The notes under the pieces: model-generated | What the model saw: only the letters and a program-made list of their open reading frames with translations | Database searches by the model: none | Told to the model about the DNA's origin: nothing | Shown: positions 43,421 through 51,808 of the stretch, piece by piece | How the letters are laid out: every line of letters starts with the position of its first letter | How positions within the stretch are numbered: the first letter of the stretch is position 1 | DNA from: Pseudomonas frederiksbergensis | GTDB taxonomy: Bacteria > Pseudomonadota > Gammaproteobacteria > Pseudomonadales > Pseudomonadaceae | Reading direction: 5' to 3' | Length of the DNA: 64,000 nt | NCBI RefSeq assembly: GCF_000802155.2 | Contig: NZ_JQGJ02000012.1 | Span: forward strand, 93,627-157,626 | Program-made: the position numbers and the translations under genes

Positions 43421-44548
43421 ATGGTAGTTAAAGTCCTGGTGGTGGACGATTCGGGGTTTTTCCGCCGCCGCGTCTCGGAAATTCTTTCGGCGGACACGAG
43501 CATCCAGGTCGTCGGTACGGCGACCAACGGCAAAGAGGCGATCGATCAAGCCCTGGCGCTCAAGCCGGACGTGATCACCATGGACTACGAGATGCCGATG
43601 ATGGACGGCATCACGGCCGTGCGGCACATCATGCAGCGCTGCCCGACCCCGGTATTGATGTTTTCTTCACTGACCCACGAAGGCGCCCGAGTGACCCTCG
43701 ATGCGCTGGACGCCGGGGCGGTGGACTTCCTGCCGAAAAACTTCGAAGACATCTCGCGCAACCCGGACAAGGTCCGCCAGTTGCTGTGCGAGAAGGTCCA
43801 CAGCATTTCCCGCAGCAACCGCCGCGTCAGTGCCTACAGCGCACCGGCGCCAGCGTCGACGGCTGTGCCAACGCCACCGTTTGTGCCTTCCGCGTCGAGC
43901 AGTTTCAATCCGGCGCCTGCTCGCAGTGCTCCGGCGCCCGCTCGTCCGGCGCCCGCCAGCCCGTCGTCGCCAGCGCCCAAGCGCAAGGCCTACAAACTGG
44001 TCGCCATCGGCACTTCCACGGGCGGTCCTGTGGCACTGCAGCGGGTCCTGACCCAGCTGCCAGCGAATTTCCCGGCGCCGATCGTATTGATCCAGCACAT
44101 GCCCGCCGCATTCACCAAGGCATTCGCCGAGCGCCTGGACAAACTTTGCCGCATCAGCGTCAAGGAAGCCGAGGATGGCGACATCCTGAGGCCAGGCCTG
44201 GCGCTGTTGGCGCCGGGTGGCAAGCAGATGATGATCGATGGTCGTGGCGCGGTGAAAATCCTGCCGGGCGACGAGCGCTTGAACTACAAGCCTTGCGTGG
44301 ACATCACCTTCGGTTCCGCGGCGAAATCCTATGGCGACAAAGTTCTGGCGGTGGTGCTCACCGGCATGGGCGCCGATGGTCGCGAAGGCGCGCGCCTGCT
44401 CAAACAGGGCGGCAGCGCGATCTGGGCCCAGGACGAGGCCAGTTGCGTGATCTATGGCATGCCCATGGCGATCGTCAAGGCCGACCTGGCCGACGCGGTC
44501 TACAGCCTGGACGACATGGGTAAACATCTGGTCGAGGCGTGCCTGTAA
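43421..44548 (+). CDS. cheB: Chemotaxis protein-glutamate methylesterase CheB
   Basis: 375 residues. Receiver domain with Asp55 (VITMDYEMPMMDG), a Ser/Ala/Pro linker (about 145-190), then the methylesterase domain with Ser in IGTSTGGP, His in IQHMP and Asp in GMGADGREGA. It removes methyl groups from chemoreceptors during adaptation. The start is ATG 43421, with CGGAG 5 bases upstream; GTG 43415 is inside that site. The last base of the stop overlaps motC. Confidence 0.97.
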   Translation: MVVKVLVVDDSGFFRRRVSEILSADTSIQVVGTATNGKEAIDQALALKPDVITMDYEMPMMDGITAVRHIMQRCPTPVLMFSSLTHEGARVTLDALDAGAVDFLPKNFEDISRNPDKVRQLLCEKVHSISRSNRRVSAYSAPAPASTAVPTPPFVPSASSSFNPAPARSAPAPARPAPASPSSPAPKRKAYKLVAIGTSTGGPVALQRVLTQLPANFPAPIVLIQHMPAAFTKAFAERLDKLCRISVKEAEDGDILRPGLALLAPGGKQMMIDGRGAVKILPGDERLNYKPCVDITFGSAAKSYGDKVLAVVLTGMGADGREGARLLKQGGSAIWAQDEASCVIYGMPMAIVKADLADAVYSLDDMGKHLVEACL

Positions 44549-45288
44549 TGGATGTGCTCAGCCTGATCGGCATCATCATGGCATTCGTCGCCATCATCGG
44601 TGGCAACTATCTGGAGGGCGGGCACCTCGGCGCGCTGGCCAACGGCCCGGCCGCGTTGATCGTGCTCGGTGGCACCATCGGCGCTGCGCTGTTGCAGTCG
44701 CCCATGAGCGCCTTCAAGCGGGCCATGCAAGTCCTGGTGTGGATTCTGTTCCCGCCTCGCGTCGACCTGGCCGGCGGTATCGACCGCGTGGTGAACTGGA
44801 GCCTGACCGCTCGCAAGGAAGGCCTGCTGGGGCTCGAAGGGGTGGCCGATGCCGAACCCGACAGCTATTCGCGCAAGGGTCTTCAATTGCTGGTGGACGG
44901 CGCCGAACCCGAAGCGATCCGCAGCATCCTGGAAGTGGATTTCTACACCCAGGAAAGCCGTGACATCGAAGCGGCCAAAGTCTTTGAGAGCATGGGTGGC
45001 TACGCGCCTACCATCGGTATCATCGGTGCGGTCATGGGCCTGATCCATGTGATGGGCAACCTGGCCGACCCTTCGCAACTGGGCAGCGGCATTGCCGTGG
45101 CCTTCGTCGCGACCATCTACGGTGTGGCGAGCGCCAACCTGGTGTTGCTGCCGATCGCGGCCAAGCTCAAGTCCATCGCCTTGCGCCAGTCGCGCTATCG
45201 CGAAATGCTGCTGGAAGGGATCCTGTCGATCGCCGAAGGTGAAAACCCGCGTTCCATCGAGTTGAAGCTCCAGGGCTTCATGGACTGA
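44548..45288 (+). CDS. motC: Flagellar stator protein MotC (MotA-like)
   Basis: 246 residues, MotA/ExbB family with four membrane helices: LIGIIMAFVAIIGGNYL, PAALIVLGGTIGAALL, GIIGAVMGLIHVMGNL and IAVAFVATIYGVASANLVLL. It is the A subunit of the second proton-driven stator of Pseudomonas, used for swarming. The start TAATG overlaps cheB, and motD follows after 15 bases. Confidence 0.97.
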   Translation: MDVLSLIGIIMAFVAIIGGNYLEGGHLGALANGPAALIVLGGTIGAALLQSPMSAFKRAMQVLVWILFPPRVDLAGGIDRVVNWSLTARKEGLLGLEGVADAEPDSYSRKGLQLLVDGAEPEAIRSILEVDFYTQESRDIEAAKVFESMGGYAPTIGIIGAVMGLIHVMGNLADPSQLGSGIAVAFVATIYGVASANLVLLPIAAKLKSIALRQSRYREMLLEGILSIAEGENPRSIELKLQGFMD

Positions 45289-45303
45289 TGGAGGATATGG
45301 AAT

Positions 45304-46188
45304 ATGGCGCGTCGCAGACATCGTGAAGAACACGTCAACCATGAACGCTGGCTGGTTTCCTACGCCGACTTCATCACGCTGCTGTTCGCCTTTTTCGTGG
45401 TCATGTATTCGATCTCTTCGGTCAACGAAGGCAAGTACAAGGTCATTTCCGAAGCGTTGATTGGCGTCTTCACTGACTCGGACCGCGCCCTCAAGCCGAT
45501 TCCCATTGGTGAAGAACGTCCGAAGACGACGACCCCGGCCAAGCCGCTGGTCAAGGACAGCGAGCAGGTCGACGCCGGCATTGCCGGTGGCAGCGATCCG
45601 TTGAAGAGCATAGCCGATGACATCAGCGCCGCGTTCGGCGACCTGATCAGTTCCAACCAGATGACCGTGCGTGGCAACGAGTTGTGGGTTGAGATCGAAC
45701 TCAATTCCAGCCTGCTGTTCGGCAGTGGCGATGCCATGCCCAGCGATATGGCGTTCAACATCATCGATAAAGTGGCGGCGATCCTGAAATCGTTCGACAA
45801 CCCGATCCACGTCGAAGGCTTCACCGATGACCAACCGATCCGTACCGCGCAATATCCCACCAACTGGGAGTTGTCTTCGGCTCGTTCGGCCAGCATCGTG
45901 CGCATGCTCGCCATGCAGGGCGTCAACCCTGGCCGTCTCGCGTCGGTGGGGTATGGCGAGTTCCAGCCGGTGGCCAATAACGCCACGGCCGAGGGACGCG
46001 CGCGCAACCGTCGGGTGGTGCTGGTGGTGTCGCGCAACCTCGATGTGCGTCGCAGCCTGACGGGTACCGGCACCGCCAATGCAAAACCGGATGCGGCATT
46101 GAAGCGGGCTGGCACACAAACTGCACCGACCCCGGTCAAGTCGCCGGATAGACAGAACGCCGTCAATTCTACGTCACCGGCTTTATAA
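45304..46188 (+). CDS. motD: Flagellar stator protein MotD (MotB-like)
   Basis: 294 residues. Basic N-tail, single membrane segment with the proton-carrying Asp (RWLVSYADFITLLFAFFVVM), a plug/linker, then an OmpA-like peptidoglycan-binding domain (VEGFTDDQPI, NWELSSARSASIVRML, ASVGYGEFQP, EGRARNRRVVL). It anchors the MotCD stator to the wall. GGAGGATATGGAAT precedes the ATG. Confidence 0.97.
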   Translation: MARRRHREEHVNHERWLVSYADFITLLFAFFVVMYSISSVNEGKYKVISEALIGVFTDSDRALKPIPIGEERPKTTTPAKPLVKDSEQVDAGIAGGSDPLKSIADDISAAFGDLISSNQMTVRGNELWVEIELNSSLLFGSGDAMPSDMAFNIIDKVAAILKSFDNPIHVEGFTDDQPIRTAQYPTNWELSSARSASIVRMLAMQGVNPGRLASVGYGEFQPVANNATAEGRARNRRVVLVVSRNLDVRRSLTGTGTANAKPDAALKRAGTQTAPTPVKSPDRQNAVNSTSPAL

Positions 46189-46237
46189 CCGAGCTATTTC
46201 TCGGTCGGGCCCGTCTCGACCGGGAGGAACGATCCGA

Positions 46238-47029
46238 ATGAGAGTCTGGGCAGTCGCCAATCAAAAAGGTGGTGTGGGCAAAACCACATCCTCCATCGCT
46301 CTAGCCGGTTTGCTGGCCGAGGCGGGCAAGCGCGTGGTCATCGTCGACCTGGACCCCCATGGCTCGATGACCAGTTATTTCGGCTACGATCCCGACAGCC
46401 TGGAACACAGCAACTACGACTTGTTCTTGCACAAGGGCAGTGTGCCCGAAGGCTTGCCGGGACAGTTGCTGTTGTCCACCAGCGACGAGCGGATCTCCCT
46501 GCTGCCATCGAGCACGGCCCTGGCCACTCTGGAGCGCCAATCGCCTGGCCAAAGCGGCCTGGGCCTGGTGATCGCCAAGAGTCTGGCGCAGCTGTGGCAG
46601 GATTTCGATTACGCGATCATCGATAGCCCGCCGTTGTTGGGTCTGCTGATGGTCAATGCCTTGGCCGCCAGCCAGCAATTGGTGATTCCGGTGCAGACCG
46701 AACACCTGGCGGTGAAAGGTTTGGAACGCATGGTCAATACCCTGGCGATGGTCAACCGCTCGCGCAAGCAATCGCTGGCATTCAACATCGTGCCAACGCT
46801 GTTCGACCGTCGTACACAGGCGTCCCTCGGCACCCTGCGGGTGCTGCGCGACATGTACCCGGACGACATCTGGCAAGGCTACATCCCGGTGGATACCCGC
46901 CTGCGCGATGCCAGCCGTGCCGGGGTGACCCCTTCACAGTTCGATGGCAAAAGCCGTGGCGTACTGGCCTATCGCGCGCTTCTCAAGCATCTGCTGGCCC
47001 AGCAGCTCGTTCCGCAGCAGGTGGCTTGA
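46238..47029 (+). CDS. ParA-like ATPase of the chemotaxis operon (ParC/PA1462 type)
   Basis: 263 residues with deviant Walker A KGGVGKTTS (residues 10-18), switch I DLDPHGSM and switch II IIDSPPLLGLL. It is the chemotaxis-cluster ParA (ParC of Vibrio, PA1462 of P. aeruginosa), which positions chemosensory arrays at the pole and ensures inheritance at division. GGGAGGA precedes the ATG. The next gene, the ParP-like CheW-domain protein, is its expected partner. Confidence 0.93.
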   Translation: MRVWAVANQKGGVGKTTSSIALAGLLAEAGKRVVIVDLDPHGSMTSYFGYDPDSLEHSNYDLFLHKGSVPEGLPGQLLLSTSDERISLLPSSTALATLERQSPGQSGLGLVIAKSLAQLWQDFDYAIIDSPPLLGLLMVNALAASQQLVIPVQTEHLAVKGLERMVNTLAMVNRSRKQSLAFNIVPTLFDRRTQASLGTLRVLRDMYPDDIWQGYIPVDTRLRDASRAGVTPSQFDGKSRGVLAYRALLKHLLAQQLVPQQVA

Positions 47030-47072
47030 GTTGATGAAGTTCTCCATAGACGTTGTGCTTGCTTGCGGGCGC

Positions 47073-47100
47073 TCAAGTCCTGCCGTATCCATGCCGATAA
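47073..47100 (+). promoter_or_regulatory. FliA (sigma-28) promoter of parP-cheW
   Basis: TCAAG (47073-47077), 15 bases, then a perfect GCCGATAA (47093-47100). It lies between the ParA-like gene and the ParP-like gene, 25 bases before the latter's ATG. The full -10 octamer makes a chance match unlikely. Confidence 0.75.
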
Positions 47101-47125
47101 CCTTTTCAAGTGGCGCACAGTTCCC

Positions 47126-47998
47126 ATGAACCGCCCGATCAAGACAACTTCGCGCCCGCAAATGGCCTTGCAATCCTATCTGGATGGGCTGTTGCAGGAA
47201 GCGACCGATGAATTGCCAGCGCAGCCGAGCGCGGTCCAGGCGTTGCCCGAGCCTGTCGAAGCCGAACCTGCGCTGGACGAGTTCCAGGCCGCGGTGCTCG
47301 AAGAACAGGCCCGTGATGCACGGGCTTCAGTGAGTGCCGCAGCAGTGGAGGCGCCGACCGCCAAGGCGCAGTTGGCAGTAATGGAAGCGCCGGCACCGAT
47401 CCTGTCGCCGGTCTCCACCGTTGCGCCGTTATTGCAGGGCCTGGTGACACCGGTGGTGGAAATCCACATGCCGCCGAGCAACACACCGCCGCCGGTGCAG
47501 GTCGATGACCGTCCGGCGTGGGCCGCCGAGCCGTTCGAGTGTTTGTTGTTCGACGTGGCCGGTTTGACGCTGGCGGTGCCGCTGGTTTGCCTGGGATCGA
47601 TTTATTCCCTGGCCGGGCAGGAATTGACGCCGTTGTTCGGCCAGCCGGAATGGTTCCTCGGAATCCTGCCGAGCCAGGCGGGCAACCTGAAGGTGCTGGA
47701 TACTGCGCGCTGGGTCATGCCGGACCGCTATCGCGATGATTTTCGCCAGGGCCTGCAATATGTGATTTCAGTGCAAGGCTACGAATGGGGATTGGCGGTG
47801 CACCAGGTCAGCCGTTCGCTGCGCCTGGACCCGAACGAGATCAAATGGCGCAGCCATCGAGGGCAACGGCCATGGCTGGCCGGTACGGTGATCGAACACA
47901 TGTGCGCCTTGCTGGACGTTTCCGAACTGGCGGAGCTGATCGCCAGCGGCGGGGCAAAACACCTGGACGGCGCCAAGCCGGTCCGGAAACCGAAATAA
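47126..47998 (+). CDS. CheW-domain array-positioning protein (ParP-like, PA1463 type)
   Basis: 290 residues. N-terminal part (RPQMALQSYLDGLLQEAT), then an Ala/Pro/Val/Glu-rich linker, and a C-terminal CheW-like domain (about 130-280: FECLLFDVAGLTLAVPLVCLG, WFLGILPSQAGNLKVLDTARW). In Vibrio ParP links the ParA-type protein to CheA and keeps arrays at the pole; the same is inferred from the domain and position. ATG 47126 has no good Shine-Dalgarno, but the FliA promoter just upstream would put its transcript start close to this codon; in-frame codons further up would lie before the transcript start. Confidence 0.9.
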   Translation: MNRPIKTTSRPQMALQSYLDGLLQEATDELPAQPSAVQALPEPVEAEPALDEFQAAVLEEQARDARASVSAAAVEAPTAKAQLAVMEAPAPILSPVSTVAPLLQGLVTPVVEIHMPPSNTPPPVQVDDRPAWAAEPFECLLFDVAGLTLAVPLVCLGSIYSLAGQELTPLFGQPEWFLGILPSQAGNLKVLDTARWVMPDRYRDDFRQGLQYVISVQGYEWGLAVHQVSRSLRLDPNEIKWRSHRGQRPWLAGTVIEHMCALLDVSELAELIASGGAKHLDGAKPVRKPK

Positions 47999-48070
47999 GA
48001 CAACCGGCGGCGCAGGGCGACGCCGGACAGAACACACACCGCCACAGGCGGTTTTTCGAGGGGTCAGGGT

Positions 48071-48556
48071 ATGAATGATAAGGCGTCGTCTCTCAAGGGT
48101 TCCGAAGATCCGATCTTGCAATGGGTGACTTTCAAGCTCGATAACGAAACCTACGGCATCAACGTGATGCGCGTGCAGGAAGTGCTGCGCTACACCGAGA
48201 TCGCCCCGGTTCCAGGTGCGCCAAGCTACGTGCTGGGCATCATCAACCTGCGCGGTAACGTCGTGACCGTCATCGATACTCGCCAGCGTTTTGGCTTGGA
48301 CTCCTCCGACGTCAACGACAACACCCGCATCGTGATCATCGAGGCCGACAAGCAAGTGGTCGGTATCCTGGTCGACAGCGTTGCCGAAGTGGTTTACTTG
48401 CGTCAGTCGGAAATCGAAACCGCGCCTAACGTCGGTAACGAGGAGTCGGCGAAGTTTATCCAGGGCGTCTGCAACAAGAACAACGAGTTGCTGATCTTGG
48501 TCGAACTGGAAAAAATGATGAGCGAAGAAGAGTGGTCGGAACTGGAGAGTATCTGA
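48071..48556 (+). CDS. cheW: Chemotaxis coupling protein CheW
   Basis: 161 residues, single CheW domain: ILQWVTFKLDNETYGINVMRVQEVLRY, then PGAPSYVLGIINLRGNVVTVIDTRQRFGL (only end markers quoted in part) and ELLILVELEKMM. It couples CheA to receptors. AGGGGTCAGGGT precedes the ATG. Its stop is one base away from the next gene's TTG. Confidence 0.97.
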   Translation: MNDKASSLKGSEDPILQWVTFKLDNETYGINVMRVQEVLRYTEIAPVPGAPSYVLGIINLRGNVVTVIDTRQRFGLDSSDVNDNTRIVIIEADKQVVGILVDSVAEVVYLRQSEIETAPNVGNEESAKFIQGVCNKNNELLILVELEKMMSEEEWSELESI

Positions 48557-48557
48557 T

Positions 48558-48953
48558 TTGATTCTTGAGGTAGCAGTCATTGTCCTGTTCCTTTTCTGGG
48601 CAGGCACGCTGGCGATGTTTTTGTCCTACATACGTGGCCAGCGGGATATCGCCGCTCAGCAGGCCCAGGGTGATGCGCTGCGCGACCAGCGCATCAAGGA
48701 CCTGGCCAAGCGTGTCGACGACTATCAGAACGGCACCGTGCGCATGGGCGAAGCGCTCCATGAGCTACGTGCCGTGGTCGCGCCGTTGCCGGACAAACTG
48801 GCGCAGTTGGAACAGCGCGACCCCTCCAGCCTGTCCTTCGCCCAGGCCGCCCGACTGGTCGGCATGGGCGCCAGCATCGACGAACTGACCCAGGCGTGCG
48901 GCCTGACCCAGGCCGAGGCGGAGTTGATGAGCAAGTTGCATAAGGGCGGCTGA
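48558..48953 (+). CDS. DUF2802 membrane-anchored protein of the chemotaxis operon
   Basis: 131 residues. N-terminal membrane segment (EVAVIVLFLFWAGTLAMFLSY), a coiled coil (about 30-80), and a C-terminal DUF2802 region resembling a small HTH (AARLVGMGASIDELTQACGLTQAEAELM). Function unknown; it is constant after cheW in Pseudomonas (PA1465 type). Starts at TTG 48558 with GGAGAG 9 bases upstream; no in-frame ATG lies before the membrane segment. Confidence 0.85.
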   Translation: MILEVAVIVLFLFWAGTLAMFLSYIRGQRDIAAQQAQGDALRDQRIKDLAKRVDDYQNGTVRMGEALHELRAVVAPLPDKLAQLEQRDPSSLSFAQAARLVGMGASIDELTQACGLTQAEAELMSKLHKGG

Positions 48954-48977
48954 TATTTATCTACCGCCCAAGGCCCA

Positions 48978-49008
48978 TGTGGGAGTGAGCTTGCTCCCAC
49001 AGGTTTTT
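48978..49008 (+). terminator. REP-family hairpin acting as likely terminator of the chemotaxis operon
   Basis: TGTGGGAG with CTCCCACA (48978-49001), with an inner AGC/GCT pairing, followed closely by GGTTTTT. It is both a REP core of the 28776 type and a reasonable rho-independent terminator 25 bases after the DUF2802 stop. Confidence 0.65.
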
Positions 49009-49042
49009 CTGGCGCTCAGCAATTCATCATTCCAGGCCAGTC

Positions 49043-49076
49043 CCGGTGGCGAGGGAGCAAGCTCCCTCGCCACCGG
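49043..49076. repeat. REP palindrome, perfect 16-bp arms
   Basis: CCGGTGGCGAGGGAGC, AA, then the exact reverse complement. It lies between the convergent DUF2802 and FlhB-C-like genes, 17 bases from the minus-strand stop, and may end both transcripts structurally. Confidence 0.8.
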
Positions 49077-49092
49077 ATAGCGCCTTCAACGA

Positions 49093-49422
49093 TCAGTAAT
49101 CATCCCCACGTTCCGTCACGTCTTTCTCGATAGTTTGCGCATGCGGGTCAAATCCCTGCGGAAACTTGCCCTTCAAATTCCAGGCAAACGCGATGATCTC
49201 GGCAATCGTGCGGTACAGCTCTTCCGGAATGCTGTCGCCCAACTCCAGCCGCGCCAGCAACTTCACCAATTCAGCATTTTCATAAATCGGGACTTCGCTT
49301 TCGCGGGCGATGCGCAGGATTTCCTCGGCCAGGGCTTCGTCGCCCTTGGCGGTAAGGGTCGGGGCGTGATGGCCGTCGTACTTGAGGGCGATGGCCTGGC
49401 GGGGTTCGGTGTGGGTTGTCAT
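49093..49422 (-). CDS. FlhB C-terminal-domain-like (EscU/YscU family) small protein
   Basis: 109 residues. The part ALKYDGHHAPTLTAKGDEALAEEILRIARESEVPIYENAELVKLLARLELG (end markers of the conserved block) matches the region after the NPTH cleavage site of FlhB. The NPTH itself, the membrane domain and the linker are absent, so it equals a free FlhB-CC fragment. Its ATG overlaps the stop of the FliK-like gene (ATGA), giving a two-gene minus-strand operon. Homologues in Bacillus (YlqH) can partly replace FlhB-CC in export switching; a role with the FliK-like partner is inferred. Confidence 0.88.
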   Translation of the reverse strand: MTTHTEPRQAIALKYDGHHAPTLTAKGDEALAEEILRIARESEVPIYENAELVKLLARLELGDSIPEELYRTIAEIIAFAWNLKGKFPQGFDPHAQTIEKDVTERGDDY

Positions 49423-50990
49423 GCGGTTTCGTCCACCCAACGCTGTTCCAGCCGGGTCTTGGGGCCTTGGGGCGGAGTGCCGACGTGGCAATCCAGATCG
49501 CCGACGGTCAGCCCGCACGTCACCAGGCGCTCGCGCAGTGCGGTCAGGTTCCGTTCGATCAGGCTTGCGGTATAGGGCCGTTCTGCCCACAACTGGCTGG
49601 ACAGGCTGCCGCTGAGCAACTGGGCCTGGATCTGCAGCGGCCCCAGCGGTTCCATGTCGAATGCCAGCTCGACCCGCCAGAGCTGCTGTTTCGGTTCGGG
49701 GTGTTCGCGGCGTTCGTCCGGTTGTTCCCGGGCGGCGGTTTCCTCGCGCTGGAACTTGACCTGCAACGGCACGATGTCCTGCAGGTTGCGCATCGGGATC
49801 TCCAATTGCCAGGTGCTCATCAACCGGCCGTCATCCGTCAGTCCCGTCTGCTCCAGGCTCGACAGTTGATGACTTTGCAGGCGCGAAACGGCGGCGGCTG
49901 CCAGGCGCAGCAGATGTTCCAGGTCGCCTTCTTCGTCCTGGCCTTTCAATAGTCGCGCAGGCAGCGGAAAGCTGGTGGGTTGTGGCTTGGCGCTGACCTG
50001 GCCGAGCATCCCCAGGGCGCTGCGGACAAAGCTGGGGAGCGCCTGGGCCAATGTATTGGCGGCGATCACCGCGGAGAGATTGGTGGAAGCGGGCAGGGCG
50101 GGGGTCAGCTGGGCGATCAGTTTCAGCAAGTCACTTTTCATGTCCGGGGCCAGGCTTGGCGGTTGGCCAGCCAGCAGTTTGCTTTCCAGGAAGACGCCGC
50201 TGGCGACCATGGCCTGGGCCAGGCCCTTGGGTGTGCTCAGTTGCTGTACGTCCGGCAAGCTGGCCAGCAGGCGCGTTACCGCGGCGCGCAGCTCGGGGCC
50301 GGTGTCGTCGCTGGCGGGAAGGTTCTGCAGGGCGCTGAGCAAGCTGTCCAGCGAGCCTTGGCGGCTCACTTGGGTCACCAATTGCTGGTTCACCGCCAAT
50401 TGCTCCTGGCGATTGCTCAGGGGCACGAATTTCAATGTTTGTGCATCCTGCACCTGGGCGCTCAACAGCATGCCGATGCGCAGCGGTTGCGGACTGTCGA
50501 TGTCCAGGGTGCTACCGGCCTGGGCGGTGTTGAGCAGGCTCACCAGCGAGCGATACACGGCGGGTTGGCCGGCCGGTTGCGGCAAGGCCTGGCTGGTCAG
50601 TACCTTGCCTTGCAACAAGGTGCCCACGGGCAACTGCGTGGTGTCGATCCGGGTCAGCGTCGCGACGCTGGACGCAAGGGCCTGTTGCACGGTAATCGCC
50701 AGGTTGCTGGCCGAAGGCTGGGTCACGGCCAGGCTGGTGCCCTGGGGCAATGGCTGGGTGCTGGTGGCTTGCACGGTGGCTTGCCGGCCGCTTTCCAGCG
50801 TGACCTTGAGCAGCAATTGGAAAGCCTGGTCCGCTTGCTTGAGCGACAACACCTCGGCCTTGGCGGTCTGGCCCGGGCCGATCAGCCCTTCGGCCGGTGC
50901 GAGCAGCTTGAGCAGCTCGCCCGTTACCGTCGGCATACGCGTCGTTGCCGTGGGCTGGGGCAGCGGCGGGATGTTCATGTCGCCTGTCAT
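49419..50990 (-). CDS. FliK-like flagellar hook-length control family protein
   Basis: 523 residues. Ala/Gln/Leu/Thr-rich, with a C-terminal Flg_hook-type domain (about 360-460: LMSTWQLEIPMRNLQDIVPLQVKF and LWRVELAFDMEPLGPLQIQAQLL, then LRERLVTCGLTVGDLDCHVG). This is distinct from the true fliK at 27388. Partner of the FlhB-C-like gene downstream. ATG 50990 or ATG 50978 may be the start; neither has a strong ribosome site. Function unproven: an alternative ruler, a c-di-GMP or surface-related protein, or a regulator of export are open. Confidence 0.82.
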   Translation of the reverse strand: MTGDMNIPPLPQPTATTRMPTVTGELLKLLAPAEGLIGPGQTAKAEVLSLKQADQAFQLLLKVTLESGRQATVQATSTQPLPQGTSLAVTQPSASNLAITVQQALASSVATLTRIDTTQLPVGTLLQGKVLTSQALPQPAGQPAVYRSLVSLLNTAQAGSTLDIDSPQPLRIGMLLSAQVQDAQTLKFVPLSNRQEQLAVNQQLVTQVSRQGSLDSLLSALQNLPASDDTGPELRAAVTRLLASLPDVQQLSTPKGLAQAMVASGVFLESKLLAGQPPSLAPDMKSDLLKLIAQLTPALPASTNLSAVIAANTLAQALPSFVRSALGMLGQVSAKPQPTSFPLPARLLKGQDEEGDLEHLLRLAAAAVSRLQSHQLSSLEQTGLTDDGRLMSTWQLEIPMRNLQDIVPLQVKFQREETAAREQPDERREHPEPKQQLWRVELAFDMEPLGPLQIQAQLLSGSLSSQLWAERPYTASLIERNLTALRERLVTCGLTVGDLDCHVGTPPQGPKTRLEQRWVDETA

Positions 50991-51172
50991 CTGCGGTTAT
51001 TACCTTGGGGAGTAGAGCTTCACATGTATAATGCCGCCCGCCTTCCAGAGAGTGGCGAAAACCTTGCAATTGTTTGACGCAGCTCTGTGGAACGGTCCGT
51101 CAATGCATCTATGCTGCATCACTTTAACGGCTGCTGCACGGCCGACTTGAACCGTATAAGGCCCGTGATCCC

Positions 51173-51808
51173 TTGACCAGTCCTCTCTTGCAAACCGTCG
51201 GCCTCGCCTGTGAGCGAGATCTGCGGCTGCTTTTCGAAAATCTCGAATTGAGACTCTCACGTGGCGACATGGTGCAGATCAGTGGCCCCAACGGCAGCGG
51301 CAAGACCAGCCTGTTGCGCCTGCTGGCCGGGCTGATGCAGCCCACCGCCGGTGAAATCCTGCTCAACGGCCAGCCGCTGCACAGCCAGCGTAGCGAACTG
51401 GCGCGCAATCTGTTGTGGATTGGCCATGCCGCCGGCATCAAGGACCTGCTGACCCCCGAGGAGAACCTCAGTTGGCTCTGCGCGCTGCACCGCCCAGCAG
51501 GGCGCGAGGCGATCTGGCAGGCCTTGGCGGCGGTAGGACTGAAAGGCTTCGAGGATGTTCCGAGCCACACCCTGTCGGCCGGCCAGCAGCGCCGCGTGGC
51601 CTTGGCCCGGCTGTATCTGGAGAGCCCGCCGCTGTGGATCCTCGACGAGCCGTTCACTGCCCTGGACAAGCAGGGCGTGGCGCAACTGGAAGAGCACTTG
51701 GCCCGCCATTGCGAGAACGGCGGCATGGTGCTGCTGACCACCCACCACACCTTGGCCCGGATGCCCTCCGGTTATCGCAGCATTGACCTGGGGAACTGGG
51801 CGGTATGA
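51173..51808 (+). CDS. ccmA: Heme exporter ATPase CcmA
   Basis: 211 residues, ABC ATPase: Walker A GPNGSGKTS (38-46), signature LSAGQQRR, Walker B LWILDEPFTALD and switch His in LTTHH. CcmA with CcmB, C and D uses ATP to release holo-CcmE from CcmC in the periplasmic cytochrome c maturation system I. Start at TTG 51173, which gives the family N-terminus MTSPLLQTVGLAC; no ATG is near. The 182-base gap to the divergent FliK-like gene must hold promoters for both; no strong box was recognised. It overlaps ccmB by 4 bases. Confidence 0.96.
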   Translation: MTSPLLQTVGLACERDLRLLFENLELRLSRGDMVQISGPNGSGKTSLLRLLAGLMQPTAGEILLNGQPLHSQRSELARNLLWIGHAAGIKDLLTPEENLSWLCALHRPAGREAIWQALAAVGLKGFEDVPSHTLSAGQQRRVALARLYLESPPLWILDEPFTALDKQGVAQLEEHLARHCENGGMVLLTTHHTLARMPSGYRSIDLGNWAV

